DNA of 64,000 bases from Agarophyton chilense (taxonomy: Eukaryota; Rhodophyta; Florideophyceae; Gracilariales; Gracilariaceae). Made by a program: the position numbers and the translations under genes. Shown piece by piece: positions 45,601 through 54,024 of the stretch. The notes under the pieces are model-generated. The model was not told the DNA's origin and did no database searches. It saw nothing but the letters and a program-made list of their open reading frames with translations. Every line of letters starts with the position of its first letter. Positions within the stretch are counted from its first letter, which is position 1. The stretch spans positions 1,054,001-1,118,000 of the forward strand of contig JARGXX010000095.1 of assembly GCA_030374765.1 (NCBI GenBank). Reading direction: 5' to 3'.

Positions 45601-47654
45601 TTGAACGGGCGTTAAGGGGTCCAGTTTTGGTGGTTGGCCTTTCCGCAAAAGCGCGTTTAACGGTGCAGCCTTGTCCGCAAAGTGAGGGATGAATCGTCGG
45701 TAGACGTTTGCAAGTCCCAAAAAGGAACGAAGCTCGGTTTGCGTCCGCGGTTCTTTACCCTCTTTGAGTGACTTAACACGAGTCTCCTCGATTGTAAAAC
45801 GTCCTGGACGGATAACAGGGCCGCGATACTTCACGGTGTCAGTGAAGAAGTCAAATTTCTTCAACTTAAGAGTGACACCTGCATCTCGTAGCGTAGACAT
45901 GATATCCCTCACATGAGTGAGATGTTTGTCCAGATTATCTGAGAAGACGATTATGTCATCCAGGTAGACCAGGCAGGTACGCCATTTGAGGCGGTCCAAT
46001 AGGATGTCGATGGCTCGCCGGAAAGTGGCGGTGGCGTTGGTAAGACTAAAAGGCATCCGTTTGAAACGGTAGAGACCGGAGTGACACGCGAAAGCGGTTT
46101 TCTCCGGGTCTTGCTTCCTTACCGGAACTTTCCAGTATCCCCAATTGGCTTCCAGGGTTGTAAAGACGGTGGCGGTGCCCAGCGAGTCAATGTACTCGTC
46201 CATTCCTGGGATTGGATACACGTCCTTGACGGTAACGGAATTCAACCGACGGTAGTCGACGAAAAACCTCCAGGAACCATCCTGGTTTGGAGCCAGTACT
46301 ACTGCAGAAGCCCACGGTGACAGAGCCGTTTCAATGACTCCTGCTCGAAGCATTTTATCCACTTGTGCCTTTTCCTCCGCGCGTGCGGCTGGGCCGGCAC
46401 GGTATGGGTGCTGAGAGATGGGTCGGGTGTCCGGTAGCAAATCAATCCGGCGTTCCGTAGTGGCAATCTCACCGAGGGAGCCGTCTCGCATAGTGGTGAA
46501 GTCCCTTAAAAGTTCTCGCAATCGATGGGGGTATGACTCCGGGACGTGGCTGAGATCCAGGTCCTCGAGTTCTTGGACTGGATCGGGGCGGGCACCACTC
46601 GTTGAAACGGGCTGCGTCCCTGATGTTACAGGTTGAACCCCGGGTACCGATGATGAAATGGGTTCCGGGCTGTCCCCCTCCTTAGAGTGAACGAGTCCGA
46701 GAACGTCAGGTGCGGTCAGCTTTGTCGGCACCATAGCGATGGGGTGCGGCATGACGGACCCTATCACTTGGTTCTTTACCAGATACTGGGGTACAGTCCC
46801 TAGATTGGCGATCAGCACGTGAAACGGTTGGTTTGGCTCCACATGGACGATTCCATTCGCAATTGCGAGGCTGTGCCTGTCATACAGTGACGACAATGGT
46901 TGCAAGACCCGGAATCCGTGTTGACGGGAGGTTACTTTCACCATCATTTGGGACTCAGGCGGGACGCACAACGACGCTGCGACGCGGAGCTTATTAGATT
47001 CAAGGTTATCCGGTCCAGGTTCCTGTGCTGCCGGTAGCAGGACATGCTTCTTCGTGGAACGCCTAAGCGGACGACGAACGATCGGAGTGGACGATCCATC
47101 CTCCATCTCGACACGCCGTTGGCAGGGGAAGATCACTTTGACGAAGTTGTCGCAAAAGTCGCAACCCAAGAAGACTGGGGCGGCTAATTTCCGACATACG
47201 ACGAAGTCGAGTTTCACCACACGAGCGCCAACGCGGACTACCAGTTCTATGAACCCCACCGTATCCAACGGTTTGTTGTTCGCGTCAGCGACCTCTGGGA
47301 CGTGGTCGCGGCGGATCCTAGACTGCAATGCAGGCGGTAACACTTCCTCCAGGACAAAGTTCGGACCGGCACCGGTGTCTAAGACGGTAAGGTGTCGCAC
47401 CATAAACTGGGATGGAAGGCCAAGGTCAGCATAGACCTTGTAGTTTCTCTTGGCCATCACCAGCACTCTATCCGGGAACCGGTTATGGGAAACCCGTTTC
47501 CACGGACGACGCAGAACACTAAAGTGTTCCGAGTTCACGTCATTGACGGCCTCTTTCCTTGAAAGAATTTTGACCGGGGAGCGAGGCTTGGACGCCTCGG
47601 GCGCCGTCGACCTCGACTCTGAGGGCGCCCCTCCTTGAGAGGAGACTGCCACAT
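42648..47654 (-). pseudogene. Pol polyprotein of element B
   Basis: From the N-terminus: aspartic protease (VLDTGAGPNFV near 47390); reverse transcriptase (FVDYRRLNSVTVKDVYPIP, RMPFSLTNATATF, YLDDIIVFS near 45980); RNase H (DTDASDYQVGCALFQ, FTDHASLRWLL, QADALSRL); integrase H2C2 finger (HYSKLSGHVGGRRLYLTLRR) and core (SVAIDILGPF, LLSDNGRQFASRF, TTTYHPQTNEQAE); integrase C-terminus; and chromodomain (YLVRWYGYGPEWDSDEPI near 42760). The RT motif normally FxTLDAN reads FTTLEAN, replacing a catalytic Asp by Glu. Breaks: one indel near 45545, TAG at about 45412 and 45403, TAA 45126-45128, TAG 44232-44234 (a changed Trp) and TAA 43143-43145. Confidence 0.85.
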
Positions 47655-49715
47655 TTAGTTTTTCAGGGCCTGCTCCGCCGGAGGCGGCTGCTCAGGGCGT
47701 TGAGCGGGCAACGCCTGGGCATTAGGTCCAGAAGGTACCGCAGAAGCGGTGGGGTGACCGACCACGTCGGTGACACGGGAATCCGGTGCACCTACCACCC
47801 GAGCTCGGGGAAGCGACATGTGACGTGGAACATCCGTTCGAGCACGGATATACGATGCAATCGGAACAGCTGCTTTGTCCTCCGGGGATAGGGCCTCGTA
47901 ATTGACTACGACTTGTGCCCATTCTCGGAGAAACAACACAAATTGTGGAGAAGTATGGCCTGGTTTGTAGCAGAGATGACAAATCAGACCTGAAGCCAGT
48001 GTTGGGTGGCGTGGCTCGGCGAACTTCACCGCGGGGCTGGTATCTCTCCAATCAGGACGCGAAAAGCGGACATTACCACTCTCGTGTGGGACGCGTGGCG
48101 CACGAACGCGACCATTATCCGCATAGAGTAGCGTGTCATCCTCAATCACGTATTGTGACTCGTCCAAGTTTGAGGGTAACTCCGTTGACGGGATGGAATG
48201 AACTTCTCTATGGGCTAGCTGCACGTTATCATAATCCCTCCCAGAGGCCTGTTCGTCGATCATCGAAGCTGACGGGGTACCCGGTTGTAACATCAACGCT
48301 TTTGCGGACCTAGCCCTGGATCCAGGAGTGCGTGCGCGCAAGGCTTCACCTTCTGCACGAGCAAACTGCACTAGTTCCAAATACGTGACTTTAGGTCTAT
48401 CTTCTCGACGTCGAGCAACAAGAGTCCGGATCGCCGGGTCCAAACCATCGACAAACATGGTGCAACGCTCTTCAGCGGGGTAAACATTGCCACAGCGGTG
48501 GAAGGCCTTGTTAAGGCGCGACGAATAATCGGTTTCCGACTCGCCTGGACGTTGGCGAGTGTCCCGCAGGGCTAGTATAGCCTGCTTAATGGCGGAGTTA
48601 GTAGCATACGACCTCAGGAGGTATTGAACTGCTTCAGGCCCGCATGTCACCCCTCCTTCGGAGGCGCGTGATGAACCTCTGACAGAGTGATACTGGTCTT
48701 CTGCAAGCCCACGTAAGAAGTACGGTAAGGCAATGTAGGCCTGTCCCTCGTTCATTCCAAGGATGTCAGCTTCCGCGAAAAAGCGTGCCAAGAAATCCAA
48801 CACCATTATTGGGTCTTCTCCAGAAAACAACTGGTTGCAAAGTGAGAGCTGCATTCGCTTAATGCAGTCCTTCACTCTTCCCGTACCACGGGGTGTACAA
48901 TCCAAAGAGGACTCCTCCAAACGGTAGTACCGGTATGATAAGAGCTTCTTAAAGAGCGAATTGGTCGGTTTCAGCTCCTTCAAACCTGTGTGCTTCCTTC
49001 CCTTCGTGCGGGCACGGATCACACCATAGGTGGCTGTTGACCGCTTAGAGCGTGAGGAACGCTCACGGCGAGCTACTTACACCCATGAATCGGAAGAGTC
49101 GGACTCCGAGGTTGAGGAGTCTGACGGTTCGGCATCCGTGTTCCTTCGCTTCTTTCGAGCCTGGCGGTTCTCTTCCTTACTTGCCTTGTGGGATACTGCA
49201 ACCGGCTCGGCCGGATCATCCCCCGACATTAGGGTTTGTTCCAAAGTCTCGAGACGGCTTCGGACGCGCGAGAAATTGTCCGCGACGTCCTTGACAAAGG
49301 CCGAGGGTACACCAAGGGACTCTAGAATCGAGTTCACATCCTCACGGAGGACAGGGAGGTCCTCAGAAAAATCCTGCGTAGCAGTGTCATTTACTTTCTT
49401 GTGAAGGGAATCGAACTCCTCTGCAAGGATGACTTGAGCTTCCCACATAGAGCGGAGTTGCTTTTTCACAGCTGCAAAGCTGGGATGGAGAGCGATATCC
49501 CTTGCAGGCGAGAGCATTTGGGCGGCGGCAGACGCCGGTCCTGCTCCACTTGCTGGGGGTGTCTAATCAGAGACAGAAGGTCTCGAGGTCCTTCCACCTG
49601 CCACGCCAGTCGATTCACCGGTATGAGACCGTGAACGGACCGGGATACGGAATGGTTGCGATGGTTCCGGTGCACTGGTTTGACTCCGCGTCCTCGGACG
49701 GTCTTTGGACGACAT
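47655..49715 (-). pseudogene. Gag of element B
   Basis: One frame from ATG 49715, interrupted by TAG 49563-49565 and TAA 49077-49079. The N-terminal part is Ser/Arg-rich, then a helical stretch, then the retrotransposon gag capsid block (MVLDFLARFFAEADILGMNE, GLAEDQYHSVRG, GESETDYSSRLNKAF) at about 48800-48500. A zinc knuckle follows (CHLCYKPGHTSPQF near 47960) whose last Cys is Phe, so the CCHC finger is incomplete. The pol frame is minus one relative to gag and overlaps its end. Confidence 0.8.
47658..47664 (-). promoter_or_regulatory. Candidate -1 ribosomal frameshift site gag/pol
   Basis: gaaaaac on the minus strand directly precedes the gag stop TAA (47657-47655). Gag codons are ctg aaa aac taa; slipping back one base continues cta aat gtg into the protease frame, which is open across the junction. 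An AAAAAC slip site at the very end of gag is a standard retroelement arrangement. Confidence 0.5.
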
Positions 49716-50066
49716 GAGATCAGAGTCCGTTACACGTGAGTATCAAAACCCGATCGGCTAGTGGGGCCAAGAAACTTCCTCAAAGAGGGCAACTGAGATT
49801 AACCTCAATTTGTGAGTCCTCTTTCCGATTAATCATGACTGAGTGTGCCCAACTCAAACTTCTAAGTCGGGAGACCAGTTTGTAGGACAACGCTTGGAGC
49901 GGAAACACCACGAAGATGTTCCGGATCTTCCTCTCTTGAGAGACACGCCTCAGGCGGAGGAGAGGCGTCCCAGCGAAGCACAGGAACAGAGCCACTCTGG
50001 AAAAGCACGACGGAGTCGGGTGTAAGACCGAGGCCAATCTGGCGGGATATATCTAGAGTGTTCAGG
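49716..50066 (-). other. Leader of element B between 5' LTR and gag
   Basis: The first part matches 29900-30094. No obvious primer-binding site complementary to a typical tRNA 3' end (no TGG directly after the LTR; it reads cctgaacactc). Confidence 0.5.
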
Positions 50067-50667
50067 TGAGCACGGCACAGTCCGGGGTGTAACCAATCCT
50101 ATGCGTAGCGGTACCACTGCGATTATCGGAAAAGGAGCGAGGAAACACTCGTATGAGGTGGACGAGCGGAGTGAGTGGAGCGGCCACCCACGGTGTTGGT
50201 AGCACTCTGGTCGACAGAAGGGTGGATAAACTAACGTGCGACGGGCGCTCACGCAGTATGCGGTGAAGACGCGCCGAAGGCGAAAAGTTCATAGTTAGGA
50301 CTTCCTCCTTGGGATCTCCCAAGAGGGCGTTTACTGGGGAGCAGTGCTCAACCTCCTAAGTAGTGTGGCGCGCGGCCCCTGACAGTGGGCGCGTGCCCGA
50401 AAAATAGCCACTCAATAGCGATAGCGTAGCTACATAAATACTAAAAAAATACTAAAAAGTACTAACCGTTGGGTAGAATCCGGGCCACGTGTGGCACGCC
50501 TCGCCTTCGAGCGTCGGAATCCGTGCAGTCCACGTGTTACACCAGTGTGCACTTCCGGTCCTAACCGGCCGTCGGCACGCCATAGCGGTATAGCTTGTCA
50601 AAGACCAAGATAGTCCTCAAGCGAGCGAAATCTCTAAGTCCTGGGAAGAAACCCACCTTGAAGAGCA
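50067..50667 (-). repeat. 5' LTR of element B (601 bp)
   Basis: Minus strand TGCTCTTC...GTGCTCA, homologous to 39830-40521 with scattered substitutions. About 92 bp is missing, with short ccac repeats at the deletion point. Confidence 0.8.
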
Positions 50668-50669
50668 TT

Positions 50670-51190
50670 GCACTTCAGAGTTAAAATGGTTTTAGATGTT
50701 GAGGAAAAGTTTAATATCGATGGTTTCGAAGTCTGTGAATACTATTCCTTTGAATTGAAAAAATGAAAGTCAATATTCTGCGCATAAAAATTGCGGTGCT
50801 TCAGTTAGTTTTTGCGAGGCTTGATAAATATATAGTGTATCTGAGCTCATAATTACAAGTTTTTATCAGAATGCAGAGAAGTTTTGCTTTATTTTACAGA
50901 CAAGCTTCCTTTTCTGTAACTGAGGTGTTTGGAGAGTTCTAAACGTATATTTTTCAACAAGAAAATGATTGGATTGATATGGGAAAATCCCCTCGTACTT
51001 GAAAATTTCAGAGTTTTTTTTAGATTCTACATTGGTCGGCAGAATCTCCAGATGTCAATATAATTGAAGATTTGTAGTTGAGATTGGAAGGAAAGTTTAT
51101 TTGGTCACAAGCAGTTTGAAAATGTTGAAGAATTGATGACAACTATTTTAAAGTGTGGGAATAAATTGCGCCGGCTTACTAAATGAAACT
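50670..51190 (+). pseudogene. Tc1/mariner transposase C-terminal relic
   Basis: One plus frame reads FQQENDWIDMGKSPRT, then after two stops ILHWSAESPDVNIIEDL, matching the FQQDNAPxH and W..SPDLNPIENLW blocks of Tc1/mariner enzymes in the right order and spacing. The following TAG replaces the Trp. Its N-terminal part is absent; element B lies directly to its left. Confidence 0.65.
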
Positions 51191-51958
51191 GTATCATATT
51201 ATTAAGAGAAGTTTATTAGCTCTCATCGATGCAAAGGGCGATGCTATGAAGTACTAATAAAGTAGTGGTCTGAGCTTCTGTCGTAGTTGTGCGCGTTGTT
51301 ATTTCGTAGTCTCTATTTTGGTGTAGATAATGTTTTTTTTGGGGGGGCCAAAGCTGAATGGGATAGCAAGATTTGATGAAAGTTTAAGGATAAAAGCATT
51401 TCTGCCGGACTTTTTGATAATAGCGCAATGTCGCTGGGGAGCCAGGCAATGCGTCGAGTGGCGTTGTTGCGTTCCAATTTTTGGGGACTGTACGAAGATA
51501 ATTACAAGTTTTTATGTAGTGTACAATTTGCAACCATGCCATCTTCAATTGAGCATTTCACGCAACAAGTATATTGCTGTTATGGTACAAGATGCTTTAG
51601 GCGATTGCGAAGGCATCCAGTTCGATAACAACAATACTACTTAACGCTTGAAATCATCAATGGTGAAAGACTTTGCAGGTGCTACACACCTGCTTCAGTA
51701 TTCGATGTGCGGAAAGCCAATATCTGCGATGCCGTTGACTCGACCCTGTTCGAGCTTTTCAGCCACCAGTGTAGCGGGGATAAAGTGAATTTGAATGATG
51801 GTAGGGATCACGGTGAACTCTATGTCTTCGAGTTCATGAAAAGTAAAAATTTCTCAATCACAAATCAAAAGATCCAAATGGCTCAAGTAATCTGGAGCAA
51901 ACGGATCACGACTTGCGTTTTGTGATGTGGCGCTCCACTTGCGTAGTGACACTCTACC
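51191..51958. other. Gene-poor spacer
   Basis: Plus frames at 51330-51644 and 51707-51925 (the latter with FELFSHQCSGDKVNLNDGRD) are not recognised; the second could be a gene fragment. Confidence 0.35.
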
Positions 51959-52636
51959 ATGGCGCATGATCCACTTTTTTCACACCTTGTCACCCTGCGC
52001 GGATGTATACGAAGGTACGTTTCAGAAGCCGGAAAAGTACGAGGGGGACCGGGACGCGCGGAAGCGCTTGGACAGCAAAAACTCCAAGGGCGTGGCATGA
52101 GCATGTCCTTTGTTCCACCGTTCATGCTGTTTCCCGCGTCGATTTCACGCCCGTGCCGCGCCCAAGCCGTTTCCTCCCTCTCCCGATATCCTCGCAAGCG
52201 TTATTTTGCAATGAGTGCGTGTGCCCAACAATCCCAAGAATCTTCACCACCGTCCGACCCATTGGTGCAATACGTTGTCGTGCGTCGCGATCTGCTTGAT
52301 GAATGGCCTGTTGGCAGCGTGATCGCACAGGGCGTACACGCAAGTGTAGCGGCGATCTGGAAATCGCGCAATGCCCTGCATACCGCTCAGTATTGCTCAC
52401 CACAGGGTGCTGCTGATGAACAATCCAATGTTGCCAGTGCAGATATGCGAACTGTCGTTTTGGCGGCCAAGAGCGAACAGGCCGTTCTGAATTTGGCAGA
52501 GCGTCTGAAAGAAAAGGGAATTGGATTTGCGTTGTGGAAAGAACAACCGGAGGATTTTGTTACTGCACTCGCAGCATACCCTGGACTAAGAAGCGAGCTG
52601 AAACCGCATTTTGCAAAGTTTAAGCTTTTCAAGTAG
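51959..52636 (+). CDS. PTRHD1-type peptidyl-tRNA hydrolase (PTH2 family)
   Basis: 225 residues from ATG 51959, which has an excellent accATGg context. Residues about 100-225 are a PTH2 fold: LVQYVVVRRDLLDEWPVGSV, IAQGVHASVAAIW, MRTVVLAAKS, LNLAERLKEKGIGFALWKEQ and the terminal FAKFKLFK match vertebrate PTRHD1. PTH2 enzymes cleave peptidyl-tRNA to recycle tRNA; PTRHD1 proteins lack part of the canonical active site, so activity is uncertain. The first 85 residues are basic and hydroxylated (MSMSFVPPFMLFPASISRP from Met47) and may be an organelle targeting sequence, or the start may be at 52097 or 52211. It ends 3 bp from the stop of the convergent aldolase gene. Confidence 0.8.
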   Translation: MAHDPLFSHLVTLRGCIRRYVSEAGKVRGGPGRAEALGQQKLQGRGMSMSFVPPFMLFPASISRPCRAQAVSSLSRYPRKRYFAMSACAQQSQESSPPSDPLVQYVVVRRDLLDEWPVGSVIAQGVHASVAAIWKSRNALHTAQYCSPQGAADEQSNVASADMRTVVLAAKSEQAVLNLAERLKEKGIGFALWKEQPEDFVTALAAYPGLRSELKPHFAKFKLFK

Positions 52637-52639
52637 AGC

Positions 52640-53455
52640 TCACGGCTGAGAGGCTGTCGCAGCTACAGAAGCCCACTGCGCAGCGATGCAGCTGATGGCG
52701 CTCCAGTTTTTGTGGCGCAAAGCCTCGGGTGGGAGGAGCTGTCGGCTTGCACCGACGGCAAGCACGTTTGATTGGGAGAGATATTCCGACAGGCTCTCCA
52801 GACCAACGCCGCTGGTTGGAAGCAGCGGAATGTTTGGTAGAGGTCCTTGCATAGCTTTGACAAACCGTATGCCACCGAACAGATTGATTGGAAAGACCTT
52901 GACGATTCTGGCACCGTGCTGATGTGCTGTGAAGCACTCTGTGGGCGTTGCAGCTCCGGGAACGGGTAATATACCACGAACGCTACAGGCGGTTATGATG
53001 GAAGCATCAGTGATTGGACTCATTGCAAAACATGCACCTGCTTGATGCACAGCTGTTATTTGCCTATGGCTGAGGACTGTACCGGCGCCAATGCAAGCCG
53101 AAGGAAATTCAAGGCGTAGTCGTTGGATGAGCTCGATGGCGTTCGGTGTGGTGAGCGTGATCTCAATGCACTTGAGACCACCACGGAGAGCGGCGGCGGC
53201 GGCCTCATAGGCCACGGAAGCGTCATTCTGACGAATACCCAGAACGACGGGGGAGGAACGCAACGCTTGTATGATAGAGGTGAGCCGGGCTTCGTTGGCG
53301 ATGGCTACAGGTGATTGTAGCTCCATCATCGGCGAAGCCGAGCGCCTTTTGTAGAGCGGAGGCGCTCGCGCGATGCGCTGCACCCGGACGGGCAGATGCT
53401 CTCGCGAGGCGACAGGAACGGGCGCAGTGACGAAAACCGGTGCTCGAGATTGCAT
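52640..53455 (-). CDS. KDPG/KHG aldolase (Entner-Doudoroff type)
   Basis: 271 residues from ATG 53455; the frame is open to 53647 but without an ATG. Residues 60-265 form a class I KDPG aldolase barrel: LGIRQNDASVAYEAAAAALR, GGLKCIEITLTT with catalytic Glu98, CIGAGTVL, then IVKVFPINLFGG with the Schiff-base Lys186, and LLPTSGVGLESL near the phosphate site. The enzyme splits 2-keto-3-deoxy-6-phosphogluconate into pyruvate and glyceraldehyde 3-phosphate. Residues 1-47 are rich in Arg, Val, Ala and Ser and look like a plastid or mitochondrial transit peptide. Both catalytic residues are present, so it should be active. Divergent from the gene at 54025 and convergent with PTRHD1. Confidence 0.85.
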   Translation of the reverse strand: MQSRAPVFVTAPVPVASREHLPVRVQRIARAPPLYKRRSASPMMELQSPVAIANEARLTSIIQALRSSPVVLGIRQNDASVAYEAAAAALRGGLKCIEITLTTPNAIELIQRLRLEFPSACIGAGTVLSHRQITAVHQAGACFAMSPITDASIITACSVRGILPVPGAATPTECFTAHQHGARIVKVFPINLFGGIRFVKAMQGPLPNIPLLPTSGVGLESLSEYLSQSNVLAVGASRQLLPPEALRHKNWSAISCIAAQWASVAATASQP

Positions 53456-54024
53456 AGCGATGGATGAGGTGGCCACTACTAGCGACGGACGTGAAGCTCT
53501 CGGGCAGGTGTGATCGTCATGGATAAGTGTGGTGGCATGGCGCTGATGTGTTGTGAACTTGTGGGATAGCGACGCAGCGGGCGCAGCGGGCACTACGGGC
53601 GCGTGGCGCAAGTGCGGAATATGACAAGTGACATCTCGAGATGACAAGTCAGCGCACGGCGCATGCGCGCCACGTCACGTGCGTGCCGCCTCGCCCAAAT
53701 TTGAATTTGAAAAAGCGGCGCTGTGCGCGGCACTGCTCACTCGCTGCGCGCTGCGGTGGTGAACCGGCACGCGCCACGCGCATCATCGGAACGGCCACAT
53801 CACCAGCGCGCATCACTTGCGCGTGCATCAGACCGTTTGGCGCCGCCCGCACCGCTCCCCTGCGCCGGTGTCGCATAACAGCGCATAACATCGCTCAGGT
53901 CTCACCGTCTGTCTACACCTCTTGACTACTTCCGCGACTTGTGCTTTCAGGCCGGCGCCTAGCCCTCTCCCCCTTTGACCTTGTCGCCGTCGTCAACTCC
54001 CCGCTCGCCTCCCCCCTTGCCTCG

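Larger units (their letters stand above)
39830..50667 (-). mobile_element. Element B: near full-length Ty3/gypsy chromovirus with antisense gene
   Basis: The order on the minus strand is 5' LTR (50667-50067), leader, gag (49715-47655), protease-RT-RNase H-integrase-chromodomain (47654-42648), opposite-strand gene (40771-42435), purine tract and 3' LTR. All coding parts are broken by only a handful of stops and one clear indel. No host target duplication: ATAGG left (39825-39829) and TTGCA right (50668-50672). The two LTRs also differ by a deletion, which suggests age or recombination between copies. Confidence 0.85.
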
